Assembly (NCBI RefSeq): GCF_030815485.1
Contig: NZ_JAUSWV010000002.1
Location: 7,254,001 to 7,318,000, forward strand
DNA length: 64,000 nt
From: Streptomyces rishiriensis
GTDB lineage: Bacteria > Actinomycetota > Actinomycetes > Streptomycetales > Streptomycetaceae
Reading direction: 5' to 3'
Both the position numbers and the translations under genes were made by a program. Below the pieces are notes generated by a model. It did no database searches and was not told where the DNA came from. It was given only the letters and a program-made list of their open reading frames with translations. Shown in pieces: positions 19,329 through 27,729 of the stretch. Within the stretch, counting starts at the first letter, position 1; the number at the start of each line of letters is the position of its first letter.

Positions 19329-19985
19329 TCACGGCTGCCGCCGCGTGGGGCGCGCGACGACCTCGGTGAGATAGCAGCGCAGCATCGCCTTCGCCTCGTC
19401 GAGGAGGTCCGTGTCACCACCCGGGTCGCGACGGAAGGCCTCCTGGGCGAGGGCGTCGGCGGCGAGGATCGCGGCGTGGCAGGCCCGCGAGAGCGTCTCG
19501 TCGTCGGGGGCGACTCCCAGCGCGAGCAGCACCCGGCGGACCCCGTCGGCCATCCGCCGCTTGTGCTCACGGTCCGCGGCCCGCGTCCGCTCGGTCAGTC
19601 CGCTGCCGAACCACAGGGCGCGGAAACCGTGTTCGGTGCGGTAGACGTGGGCGAACGTGTCGATGAGCACGCCCACGGGATCGTCCCACGGCTCACGCGC
19701 CGCGGTGCGGACCAGATCGTCCATGACCTCTTCGAGGCGGGCGAAGTAGCCCGCGGCGAGGGCGTCGATGATCGCGTCACGGTCGGGGAGGTACTGGTAC
19801 AGCGAGCCGACCGACACCTTCGCCTCGGCCGCCACCCGCGTCGTGGTGAGCGCCTCGACGCCGTCGCCGACCAGGATGCGCTCGGCGGCCTCCAGCATCA
19901 GGGCCAGCCGCGCCCTGCTGCGCGCCTGCCGCGGCGTGCGGCGCAGGGGAGTGCCGCCGTCGGGACCCGTGGTCGCCTGGACCAA
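19329..19985 (-). CDS. TetR-family transcriptional regulator
   Basis: 218 residues. The N-terminal DNA-binding domain has EAAERILVGDGVEALTTTRV, then AAEAKVSVGSLYQYLPDRDA; the rest is a helical ligand domain. The TTG start at 19985 is chosen because a perfect AGGAGG lies seven bases upstream; the in-frame ATG six codons earlier has no ribosome site and would place a TTA as codon 2. It is divergent from the aldolase gene across 58 bp, so it probably controls the aldolase-kinase genes. Confidence 0.9.
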   Translation of the reverse strand: MVQATTGPDGGTPLRRTPRQARSRARLALMLEAAERILVGDGVEALTTTRVAAEAKVSVGSLYQYLPDRDAIIDALAAGYFARLEEVMDDLVRTAAREPWDDPVGVLIDTFAHVYRTEHGFRALWFGSGLTERTRAADREHKRRMADGVRRVLLALGVAPDDETLSRACHAAILAADALAQEAFRRDPGGDTDLLDEAKAMLRCYLTEVVARPTRRQP

Positions 19986-20043
19986 GGAACTGCCTCCTAA
20001 CATGAACGTGACTTTGTTTCAGGTTTACGCTACCTTCGCGCCC

Positions 20044-20730
20044 ATGACCGCCTCAAGCTCGGCGCTGAGTCAGGAACGGGCCGCCGTCGCGGACGCCTGC
20101 CGGCGTCTGGGGGCCGAAGGCCTCCTCATCGGCACGGCCGGCAACGTGAGCGTACGCGTCGGGGACCGGGTCGCGATCACCGCGACCGGAGCGGTCCTCG
20201 CCGAACTCACCCCGGACCAGGTGACCGTGGTCGACCTCGACGGCGAGATCGTGGCCGGAAGCCTGCGCCCGACCTCGGAGCTGGAGCTGCACCTCGGGGT
20301 CTACCGCCGCTACGGAACCGGCGCCGTCGTCCACACGCACGCTCCGATGGCCACCGCGGTCTCCTGCGTGCTCGACGAACTGCCGTGCATCCACTATCAG
20401 TTGCTCGCGCTCGGCGGCACGGTGCGAGTCGCGCCCCACGCCACCTTCGGCACCCCCGAACTCGCCGAGTCCGTACTCACCGCGCTCGACGGCCGCAGTG
20501 CCGCCCTGCTCGCGAACCACGGCGCGGTCACCCATGGGACGACCCTCGACAAGGCCGTCGAGAACGCCCTGCTCCTCGAATGGGCCTGCGGCGTCTACCA
20601 GCGCGCGGCCGCCATGGGCCGGCCCCGCTTCCTCGACGAACAGCAGCAACTCGCGGTGATCGAGGCCGCGATCGCCCGCGACTACGGCACCACCCACCCC
20701 GCAGCACCCGCGCAGGAACAGAGCCGATGA
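20044..20730 (+). CDS. class II aldolase/adducin-family protein
   Basis: 228 residues. Class II aldolases of the fuculose-1-phosphate type cleave sugar phosphates to DHAP plus an aldehyde using Zn. The family pattern is present: TAGNVSVRVGD, a SELELHLGVYRR Glu, the HTHAP metal pair (VVHTHAPMATAVS) and the third His in LANHGAVTHG. The following PfkB kinase (40 bp away) would make the phosphorylated substrate. No isomerase is present between them, so the pathway is incomplete here. Fuculose, 5-deoxypentose or tetronate substrates are all possible. Confidence 0.87.
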   Translation: MTASSSALSQERAAVADACRRLGAEGLLIGTAGNVSVRVGDRVAITATGAVLAELTPDQVTVVDLDGEIVAGSLRPTSELELHLGVYRRYGTGAVVHTHAPMATAVSCVLDELPCIHYQLLALGGTVRVAPHATFGTPELAESVLTALDGRSAALLANHGAVTHGTTLDKAVENALLLEWACGVYQRAAAMGRPRFLDEQQQLAVIEAAIARDYGTTHPAAPAQEQSR

Positions 20731-20770
20731 AGCCGGCGAGGCAGGCCCGGCCGACGAAGGGGGAAAGCCG

Positions 20771-21700
20771 ATGAAGGTCTTCACCATGGGCGTGCACGTC
20801 CTGGACGTACTGGTGCGGCCGGTGCGGGAGATACCCGAGGGCCAGGGCGCGACCCTGGTCGACGACATCCGGATGACCGCCGCCGGGACCGCCGGCGGCA
20901 CCGCGCTCACCCTCGCCAAACTGGGCGCGCGGGTGCGCGGTGCCGGCGCCATCGGCTCGGACCCGACCGGCGATCTGCTGGTGCGGTTGCTGGACCGGGC
21001 CGGCGTCGACACCGAGCATCTCGTCCGCCGCACGGACACCGCCACCTCGGCGAGCGTGCTGCCGATCCGGCCCAACGGCGACCGTCCCTCGCTGCACCTG
21101 CTCGGCGCCAACATCACCTACGGCCTCGACGACGTCCCCTGGGACGCCCTCGCCGAGGCCGACCATCTGCACCTGGGCGGACCGGAGTTGATCGGCGTCG
21201 AGGTCGCCACGCGCATCCTGTCGTTCGCCAGGGAACACGGCGTCGTCACCTCCGTGGACCTGCTCGCCCCCGGTGTCCTCGGCAGTTTCGAGCAGATCGA
21301 GGCGGCGCTGCCCCACATCGACCATCTGCTGCCCAACGAGGACCAGGTCCTCGGCTTCACCGGCGAGAGCGACCTGCTGACGGGTGCGCGCAAGCTCCTG
21401 GCCGCCGGTGCGGGCGTCGTCGCCGTCACGCGCGGCGGCGACGGCGCGCTCGTGGTGACCGCGGACGGCGCGGAACCGGTGCCCGCCTTCGTGGTCGACG
21501 TGGTCGACACCACCGGCTGCGGCGACGCCTTCTCGGCCGGCTATCTGCGGGGCGTGAGCCTGGGCCGTACGCCGAGCGACGCCGCCGTGCTCGGCAGCGC
21601 CGCCGCCGCCCTCGTGGCGCAGGGGCTCGGCAGCGACCACGGCGACTTCGACCTCGCGGCCGCCGACGCCTTCGCCGCGACCGCCAAGTCCCGCACCTGA
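20771..21700 (+). CDS. PfkB-family carbohydrate kinase
   Basis: 309 residues of the ribokinase/PfkB fold. The N-terminal sugar-site glycines (TAAGTAGGTALTLAKLG) and the C-terminal signature DTTGCGDAFSAGYL with catalytic Asp are intact. It phosphorylates a sugar or nucleoside with ATP. Paired with the class II aldolase it suggests a small catabolic unit: kinase, then aldol cleavage. AGGGGGAAAGCCG precedes the ATG. Confidence 0.9.
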   Translation: MKVFTMGVHVLDVLVRPVREIPEGQGATLVDDIRMTAAGTAGGTALTLAKLGARVRGAGAIGSDPTGDLLVRLLDRAGVDTEHLVRRTDTATSASVLPIRPNGDRPSLHLLGANITYGLDDVPWDALAEADHLHLGGPELIGVEVATRILSFAREHGVVTSVDLLAPGVLGSFEQIEAALPHIDHLLPNEDQVLGFTGESDLLTGARKLLAAGAGVVAVTRGGDGALVVTADGAEPVPAFVVDVVDTTGCGDAFSAGYLRGVSLGRTPSDAAVLGSAAAALVAQGLGSDHGDFDLAAADAFAATAKSRT

Positions 21701-21936
21701 GCGCAGGCCCGGGGGACCGGCGCGGCGCAGTCGTGCGAGCCGCGCCCGGGCTTCCGACCGGGCGGCCCCGCCCGCACCATGTTCGCCGGGGCCCCAGGGG
21801 TGGTACGCCACGAGCAGGTGGGCCCGGGGCACGACACCGGCGTCCGCCGTACCGCTCTCGCCCCACCCGCACGCCGCTCGCCCTTTCTCGTTGAGCGGCG
21901 CCCGGGTGCAGGGGCGCCGCCGACGGAGAAGGGGAC

Positions 21937-22443
21937 ATGGCGATGAGTGAGGCTTCGGACACCGCACTGCTGCTCGTACGGGGCGTGCTCGGCGTGGTGA
22001 TGCTGGCGCACGGCTGGAACCACTGGCGCGGCGGAGGCGGCATATCCGGTACCGCCGGCTGGTTCGGCGGGCTCGGACTCACCCGCCCGAGACTCCAGGC
22101 GTGGCTCAGCGTCCTGACCGAACTCGGCGCGGGCGTCCTGCTGTTGGCCGGCTTCCTCACCTCACTGGCCTGCGCGGCGGTGCTGTCCGTGATGCTGGTG
22201 GCGGGTCTGCTCGCCCACCGCCGCAACGGCTTCTTCGTGTTCAAGGAGGGCTACGAGTACGTCCTCGTCCTGGGCGTCCTCGCGGTGGCGCTGGGTGTGT
22301 GGGGGCCGGGGGAGTACGCGGTGGACGAGGCCGCGGACATCGGTGTGACCGGATGGACGGGCGCCGGTGTGGTGCTCGGGGTGGGCGTCGCCGCGACGGC
22401 CGGTCTGCTGGCCGTGTTCTGGCGCCCCCGGAAGGAGAGCTGA
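21937..22443 (+). CDS. DoxX-family membrane protein
   Basis: 168 residues with four membrane helices (LLLVRGVLGVVMLAHGWNHW, VLTELGAGVLLLAGFLTSLA and following). DoxX-type proteins sit in the cytoplasmic membrane and are variously linked to quinone, thiol or redox biology; the role here is unknown. The ATG follows GGAGAAGGGGAC; a second ATG two codons on is equally possible. It is 236 bp after the PfkB gene, so co-transcription is uncertain. Confidence 0.85.
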   Translation: MAMSEASDTALLLVRGVLGVVMLAHGWNHWRGGGGISGTAGWFGGLGLTRPRLQAWLSVLTELGAGVLLLAGFLTSLACAAVLSVMLVAGLLAHRRNGFFVFKEGYEYVLVLGVLAVALGVWGPGEYAVDEAADIGVTGWTGAGVVLGVGVAATAGLLAVFWRPRKES

Positions 22444-22739
22444 GGAGGCGCCCCCTGCGCGGCGGTGCCGTCCGTGCGGCCGGTGGCCCGGGGGACGCCC
22501 TCGGCCCGCCGGCTCCACGAAACGGCTCCGAGACGCTCCACCGGGCCGGACGGCCCGCCGCGCCGGCCCTTCGCCGCACTCGGGGCGCTGCCCGCCGCCG
22601 GCCGAGCGCCCCCGAGCCGCACACCCACCCGGCACGCCCCCGGGAGCCGGCGGTACTCACCTGGTGGACGCCCCCTTGACGGAGGCTCGGGGCGGATCGA
22701 CACTCGATCCGGGAATCCTAGTGAACGGGTAGGGAAACG

Positions 22740-22862
22740 ATGGGGCGACAGGAGCCGACCACCGGCCGAGCGAGCCGCACGGCGTGGTCGTCGCCCCTTC
22801 TCACCTCACGCCGTCACATCGACCTGAAGCGTGTGTGCAGCGCCATCAGGTCACAGGACTGA
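22740..22862 (+). CDS. leader peptide (cysteine-attenuator type), upstream of GST-like gene
   Basis: A 40-codon ORF starting ATG with AGGGA five bases upstream. It ends in SRRHIDLKRVCSAIRSQD followed by TGA. The core matches short actinobacterial leader ORFs with H-I-D-L-x-R-V-x-S-A that precede sulfur genes. Here Cys sits one position after RV, not after SAL as in the others. It ends 139 bp before the GST-like gene. Ribosome stalling at the Cys codon under cysteine shortage could free the downstream gene; that is inference. Confidence 0.7.
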   Translation: MGRQEPTTGRASRTAWSSPLLTSRRHIDLKRVCSAIRSQD

Positions 22863-23001
22863 GCCGGGCCTGCCCCGCGCCGAACCGCACCGGCGGCGTC
22901 CCGCGGACGCACCCGGCACGCGCGGACGTGGTCCGCGCCTCCCTCTTCGACGTCGCATCCGCCGCGCGCACGTCCCGTGCGTCCCGCCTCCGGGGAGAGT
23001 C

Positions 23002-23895
23002 ATGTCCGTCACACCACTGGCCGCCCACCTGTCCGCCCGACCCGCCGCCTTCCGGGGCCGGATCGGGCGGGACGCGCGCAGCGGCCACTACGCTGTGCCG
23101 CGCCGCTACCGCCTCCACCTGGCGACGGCCGACCCCGACTGTCTGCGCATCGCCGTCACCCACAGCCTCCTCGGCCTGGAAAGGGCCTGCCCGGTCACCT
23201 TCCTGTCCGCCGTCCCGGACTGCCCCGACGGAGGCCACTCGGCGCTGCGCCCGCTGTACGACGCCAGCGCGCACCGGTACACCGGGCCCGCCCTCGCGCC
23301 GGTGCTCAGCGACGACTGGTCGGGACGCATCGTCAGCAGCCACGGCCCCGACATCGCCCGCGACCTCGCCCGGCACTTCGGCGGCGGCCGGCCCGCGCTG
23401 TACCCCTGCGGCGCGGAGTCGGAGATCGAGGCCGTCGAGCGGATGTGCGCCCAGGGCATCGAGGAGGCGGCCCAGCGCGCCGGAGCGGCCGACGCCGAGG
23501 CGGCGGAGCGCGCCGCCGCCCTCGACACGCTGCTCACCACGCTCGGCGTGCTGGAGCGGGGGCTCGGCGCTCACGAGCACCTGATCAGTGATCAGATCAC
23601 GGCGGCCGACGTCGAGTTGTGGGTCGCCCTCGTACAGCTCGACACCGTGCACCGCCATCACCTGGACGCGGCCGCCGTGCACCGCATCGCCGGTCACCCC
23701 GCCCTGTGGGCCTACGCCCGCCGGCTGGCCGCCCACCCGGCCTTCGGCGCCCACCTCGACCTGGACGCCATCGCCCGTCGCCACCACGCCCGTTGTCAGG
23801 GCCTGGAGGCCGCCGGCGCCGCTGTCCAGATCCTGGACTGGGAGAGCCACGCCGCGGACGGTACGGCTGCCCGATCGCAGGTCAACCGGCCCTGA
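23002..23895 (+). CDS. glutathionyl-hydroquinone reductase-like GST-fold protein, degenerate active site
   Basis: 297 residues of the Xi-class GST/YqjG-like fold: a thioredoxin-like N-terminal part, then a helical domain (DQITAADVELWVALVQLDTV, HPALWAYARRLAAHPAF). In active members the first domain carries CPWA after a YVS strand. Here the matching stretch reads RLHLATADPDCLRIAV, so the catalytic Cys position is Asp and a Cys lies three residues later. Actinobacteria use mycothiol rather than glutathione, so the thiol partner is also uncertain. GGGGAGAGTC precedes the ATG, and the cysteine-type leader ORF suggests sulfur control. Confidence 0.72.
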   Translation: MSVTPLAAHLSARPAAFRGRIGRDARSGHYAVPRRYRLHLATADPDCLRIAVTHSLLGLERACPVTFLSAVPDCPDGGHSALRPLYDASAHRYTGPALAPVLSDDWSGRIVSSHGPDIARDLARHFGGGRPALYPCGAESEIEAVERMCAQGIEEAAQRAGAADAEAAERAAALDTLLTTLGVLERGLGAHEHLISDQITAADVELWVALVQLDTVHRHHLDAAAVHRIAGHPALWAYARRLAAHPAFGAHLDLDAIARRHHARCQGLEAAGAAVQILDWESHAADGTAARSQVNRP

Positions 23896-23961
23896 CCCCG
23901 GTCCATCCACCGGACAGGCGTTGACATTCGTTCGGGCAACTGCCTTACTTACGGCCCAGAA

Positions 23962-24042
23962 CGGTCAAGAGCGTCAGCGACAAGCCCTGGCTGGCTGACC
24001 GGCAACCCTCGCTCCGCGGTGAGGTGCCCCAGGTGACGACCG
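23962..24042 (+). ncRNA. S-adenosylmethionine riboswitch (SAM-I/IV clan, probably SAM-IV)
   Basis: The pairing pattern is clear. P1 is CGGTC with GACCG; P2 is GTCAGC with GCTGAC; P3 is CCTC with GAGG. CCTGG in the P2 loop can form the pseudoknot with CCAGG near the 3' end. The conserved GGCAACC core follows P2. SAM-IV switches are known mainly from Actinomycetales and shut off sulfur genes when SAM is plentiful. It lies upstream of a leader ORF and the family-3 ABC importer. Confidence 0.88.
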
Positions 24043-24114
24043 GACCGACGTTTCGGAATGACGTATCGGTAAGCGCGAGGGCCCCCCGGGGCCGGAACAG
24101 TGACGGTGACGGAC

Positions 24115-24264
24115 ATGTACGCAGCTCTTCGGACGGCGTCCCGCCGCCCCGCGGGCTGCGTACGGCCGTACCTCGACATCCTCGTCGCCAACCGCGCCGT
24201 CGACCTCCTGCGTGTGAACAGCGCACTGTGTACCGCACCGGGCCGCGCCCGCTGTCGGGGCTGA
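24115..24264 (+). CDS. leader peptide (cysteine-attenuator type) downstream of the SAM riboswitch
   Basis: A 49-codon ORF ending NRAVDLLRVNSALC, then an 11-residue tail with another Cys (RCRG) and TGA. The V-D-L-L-R-V-x-S-A-L-C core is the same as in the other leader ORFs of this region. In-frame GTG codons at 24100 and 24106 are alternative starts; the ribosome site is weak in each case. It lies between the SAM switch (ends 24042) and the permease start (24475), so this operon could sense both SAM and charged Cys-tRNA. Confidence 0.7.
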   Translation: MYAALRTASRRPAGCVRPYLDILVANRAVDLLRVNSALCTAPGRARCRG

Positions 24265-24474
24265 ACGAACCCCTCCCCCGCAGCACAGCCGCCGCGTTCC
24301 TGACGAACACCGCCCGAGCGGTGTGCCGTTGTCCGCCCCACCCCGGTCTCCTGTACGCATCCGTGCGCCATGCCCCGTTCGCGCCCGCGGAGCGGTTCCC
24401 GCCGCCCCGCAAAAGCGCGTCCGGCCACGCACGTCCGCGGTGACTCGGGGTGTCCGACTCCGCCGGAGCCCCTC

Positions 24475-25455
24475 ATGAGTGAACCCCCAGGCGCCGTGAC
24501 CCTCGCCGAGGCCGCGCCCGCCATCGACGTCCCGTCCGAGAAGCTCACCGCCCAGCGCGTCCAGCCGTTGCGCAAGCCCGGCCGGTGGATCGCCACCGCC
24601 GTGGCCCTGGTCCTGGTGGCGCAGTTCACGCACGGACTGATCTCCAACCCCTTCTACCAGTGGGACCGCTTCGGCTACTGGTTCCTGCGGCCGGTGATCC
24701 TCGACGGACTGCTGATCACCCTGGAAGTCGCCGCCTGGAGCGCGGTACTGGGCCTCCTGGGCGGCATCCTGCTGGCCCTCGCCCGGCTCTCGAAGAGCCC
24801 GGTGCTGCGCGCGGTGAGCTGGACCTACGTATGGGCGCTGCGTTCCATACCGCTGATCGTGGTGCTGCTCTTCCTCTACAACTTCAGCGCGCTGTACCAA
24901 ACCCTCAGCGTGGGCGTTCCGTTCGGTCCGGCGTTCTTCCGCTTCGACGAGTCCCGGCTGGCCACCGACATGGTGATCGCCGTCGTCGGCCTCAGCCTCA
25001 ACGAGGCGGCCTACGCCGCCGAAGTGGTCCGCGGCGGCATCCTCTCCGTCGACCAGGGCCAGCACGAGGCGGCCGCCGCGCTGGGCCTGCCCAGGCGCTA
25101 CCAGTTCTGGAGGATCGTCTTCCCGCAGGCCCTGCGGTCCATCACGCCGAACTACGTCAACCAGCTGATCGGACTGGTGAAGGCCACCTCGCTGGTCTTC
25201 TACGTGTCGCTGCTCGACCTGTTCGGCACCGTGCAGACCATGGGGGCCACCTACCCCGGTGACATCGTGCCGCTGCTGCTGGTCGTCACCGTCTGGTACC
25301 TGGTCCTGACCAGCGTCGTCTCGGTCATCCAGTTCTACGTCGAGCGGTACTACGCCCGGGGCGCCACGCGTTCCCTGCCGCCGACGCCACTGCAAAAACT
25401 GCGGACCGCTCTCACCGACCTGCGGGCCCGCATCCGCCGGGAGGCCGCCGTATGA
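24475..25455 (+). CDS. family-3 amino-acid ABC transporter permease
   Basis: 326 residues. A typical HisM/GlnP-type permease with about five or six helices and the EAA loop (GQHEAAAALGLPRRYQFWRIVFPQALR) that docks the ATPase. An N-terminal cytoplasmic extension of about 35 residues precedes the first helix. Its stop overlaps the ATPase start. The SAM switch and Cys-type leader upstream point to a sulfur-containing substrate such as cystine, methionine or an organosulfur compound. Confidence 0.9.
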   Translation: MSEPPGAVTLAEAAPAIDVPSEKLTAQRVQPLRKPGRWIATAVALVLVAQFTHGLISNPFYQWDRFGYWFLRPVILDGLLITLEVAAWSAVLGLLGGILLALARLSKSPVLRAVSWTYVWALRSIPLIVVLLFLYNFSALYQTLSVGVPFGPAFFRFDESRLATDMVIAVVGLSLNEAAYAAEVVRGGILSVDQGQHEAAAALGLPRRYQFWRIVFPQALRSITPNYVNQLIGLVKATSLVFYVSLLDLFGTVQTMGATYPGDIVPLLLVVTVWYLVLTSVVSVIQFYVERYYARGATRSLPPTPLQKLRTALTDLRARIRREAAV

Positions 25456-26255
25456 CCGCCAAGACCGTGCTCGGCGCCGACACCGCCGGGATCGTGCCCG
25501 CCGCCGTCGAGGTGCACGACGTGCACAAGTGGTACGGCGCCCACCGGGTCCTGGACGGGGTGAGTCTGACCGTGCGGCCCGGCGAGGTGACCGTGATCCT
25601 CGGCCCGTCCGGCTCCGGCAAGTCCACCCTGCTGCGGGTCATCAACCACCTGGAGAAGCCCGAGGTCGGCCATGTCAGCATCAACGGCGAGCCGATCGGC
25701 GTCCGCCGGCACGGCGACCGGCTGCGCGAGCTGAGCGAACGGACCATCCTGACCCAACGCGCCCGGATCGGCTTCGTCTTCCAGAACTTCAACCTCTTCC
25801 CGCACCTGACCGTGCTGGACAACGTCGCCGCCGCGCCGGTCGCCACCCGCAGACTTCCCAAGCCCGCCGCCCTGGAACTGGCCCGCGAACTCCTGGACCG
25901 GGTGGGCCTCGCCGACAAGGCCGGCGCCTACCCCCGGCAGCTGTCCGGCGGCCAGCAGCAGCGCGTCGCCATCGCCCGCGCCCTCGCGCTGCGCCCCGGC
26001 GTCATCCTCTTCGACGAGCCCACCTCCGCCCTCGACCCCGAGCTCGTCGGCGAGGTGCTCGCCGTCATCAAGGACCTGGCGACCAGCGGCACCACGCTCG
26101 TCATCGTCACCCACGAGGTCGGCTTCGCCCGTGAGGTCGCCGACCGGGTGGTCTTCATCGACGAAGGGAAGATCGTCGAGCAGGGGCCGCCCGGCGAGGT
26201 CCTCGACAGGCCGCGGCACGAGCGGACGCGCGACTTCCTCAGCAAGGTGCTCTGA
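25452..26255 (+). CDS. amino-acid ABC transporter ATP-binding protein
   Basis: 267 residues; powers the importer. Walker A is GPSGSGKST, the signature LSGGQQQR, Walker B VILFDEPTS and the switch His is in VTHE. The QRARIGFVFQNFNLFPHLTV stretch is typical of GlnQ/HisP. ATG overlaps the permease stop (ATGA). Confidence 0.95.
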   Translation: MTAKTVLGADTAGIVPAAVEVHDVHKWYGAHRVLDGVSLTVRPGEVTVILGPSGSGKSTLLRVINHLEKPEVGHVSINGEPIGVRRHGDRLRELSERTILTQRARIGFVFQNFNLFPHLTVLDNVAAAPVATRRLPKPAALELARELLDRVGLADKAGAYPRQLSGGQQQRVAIARALALRPGVILFDEPTSALDPELVGEVLAVIKDLATSGTTLVIVTHEVGFAREVADRVVFIDEGKIVEQGPPGEVLDRPRHERTRDFLSKVL

Positions 26256-26322
26256 CACCGACACGCCCCACGACCTCCCCCCACGCCCCACCTCACCACC
26301 CTCCGAGTCACGAAGGACTGCC

Positions 26323-27348
26323 ATGTCTGCCCACTTCACCCGACGCAGCCTGATCCGCGGCATCACCGCGGCGACCGCGGTCGCCACCCTCGCCACCGGG
26401 CTCGCCGCCTGCGGTGGTGACAGCGAGGCCGCCGCCACCACCGACAGCGCCGCCGCCGGAAGCGTGACCATCGGCCGGGTGTCCAACGGCGCCGCGAAGG
26501 AGACCGCCCTGAAGGTCTCGGAGGTCAAGTCCATCAGCGCCGAACTGCCCGACGCGATCAAGAAGAGCGGCAAGCTGAACATCGGCATCGGCGCCCTGCC
26601 CTCCGGCTTCGCCCCGCTGGCGTACGTGGGCGACGACCAGAAGACCCTCACCGGCGCCGAGCCCGATCTCGGCCGCCTGGTGGCCGCGGTCCTCGGCCTG
26701 AAGCCCGAGACGAAGAACTTCACCTGGGAGAACCTCTTCGTCGGCATCGACAGCGGCAAGGTCGACGTCGGCTTCTCGAACATCACCGACACCGAGGAGC
26801 GCAAGAAGAAGTACGAGTTCGCCTCCTACCGCCAGGACAACCTCGGCTGGGAGGTCAAGAAGTCCAGCAAGTGGAACTTCGACGGCGACTACGAGAATCT
26901 CGCCGGACTGACCGTCACGGTCAGCTCCGGCACCAACCAGGAGAAGATCCTCCTGGAGTGGAAGAAGAAGCTGGAGTCCGAGGGCAAGAAGCTCACCGTC
27001 AAGTACTACCCGGACCGCAACGGCATCTACCTGGCGCTGGCCGGCGGCAAGATCGACGCGTACTTCGGCCCCAACCCCGGCATCGCCTACAACGTCTCCC
27101 AGACCGCGGGCACGGCCAGCGCCACGCGCAACGCCGGCACCTTCTCCGGCGCCGGCGAGACGCTCCAGGGCCTGATCGCCGCCACCGCCAAGAAGGACAG
27201 CGGCCTCGCCAAGCCGGTCGCGGACGCCATCAACCACCTCATCGAGACCGGGCAGTACGCCAAGTGGCTGGCGGCCTACAACCTCTCCAACGAAGCCGTC
27301 GCCAAGTCCGAGATCAACCCGCCCGGACTGCCCCTCGACAACTCCTGA
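26323..27348 (+). CDS. family-3 ABC transporter substrate-binding lipoprotein
   Basis: 341 residues. The signal has twin Arg (TRRSLIRG) and a lipobox (GLAAC), so the mature protein is anchored outside the membrane. The body has the family-3 binding fold (KLNIGIGALPSGFAPLAYVG, then EPDLGRLVAAVLGL and FSNITDTEERKKKYEFASYR). It supplies substrate to the preceding permease and ATPase. Lys use is high in the mature domain. A strong hairpin follows at 27400. Confidence 0.92.
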   Translation: MSAHFTRRSLIRGITAATAVATLATGLAACGGDSEAAATTDSAAAGSVTIGRVSNGAAKETALKVSEVKSISAELPDAIKKSGKLNIGIGALPSGFAPLAYVGDDQKTLTGAEPDLGRLVAAVLGLKPETKNFTWENLFVGIDSGKVDVGFSNITDTEERKKKYEFASYRQDNLGWEVKKSSKWNFDGDYENLAGLTVTVSSGTNQEKILLEWKKKLESEGKKLTVKYYPDRNGIYLALAGGKIDAYFGPNPGIAYNVSQTAGTASATRNAGTFSGAGETLQGLIAATAKKDSGLAKPVADAINHLIETGQYAKWLAAYNLSNEAVAKSEINPPGLPLDNS

Positions 27349-27399
27349 CGCACGGTCATGAGGCCCTGAGCGCAAGCGGACCGAGCGTCCGTGACGCCG

Positions 27400-27457
27400 T
27401 GGAGATCGCCGGCCCCGTCGTGTCGGACCGGCCCCCGGGAACATCCGGCGATCTCCA
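27400..27457 (+). terminator. long hairpin after the ABC operon
   Basis: TGGAGATCGCCGG pairs perfectly (13 bp) with CCGGCGATCTCCA across a 32-nt loop that can itself fold. It lies 51 bp after the binding-protein gene and before the next leader ORF, so it probably separates the two transcription units. Confidence 0.7.
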
Positions 27458-27524
27458 GGCGTTCCCTTGACGACGAGATGTGAGAGGCGCGCCGCTCGGC
27501 GCCCGGCAGGAGGGAGACGCGGAC

Positions 27525-27611
27525 GTGACCCACATACGCCGTGCCGTCCACCTCCATTCCCGGCCCCACATCGACCTCCAGCGCGTGGCCGGCGCGCTCT
27601 GTCGCTCCTGA
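27525..27611 (+). CDS. leader peptide (cysteine-attenuator type) before the LLM operon
   Basis: A 28-codon ORF with a GTG start preceded by AGGAGGGAG eight bases upstream. It ends SRPHIDLQRVAGALCRS and TGA. The core H-I-D-L-x-R-V-x-x-A-L-C fits the other leaders, with Gly for Ser. It ends 118 bp before the first LLM gene and probably couples the monooxygenase operon to cysteine supply. Confidence 0.78.
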   Translation: MTHIRRAVHLHSRPHIDLQRVAGALCRS

Positions 27612-27729
27612 CCCTCCGTCTGCCTCAGGCAGGGGACCCCGCTCCGCCGCGCTCGCACCCCGCCGTGTACCCGCGCAGGCCCCGCGCGCGGGCCGGCGCA
27701 TCCGTACGGACCTCCAGGAAGGCACTCTC

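Noticed and set aside
22465..22827. 120-codon plus-strand frame after the DoxX gene
   Set aside because: Pro/Arg-rich with no ribosome site; the real signal there is the leader ORF at 22740.
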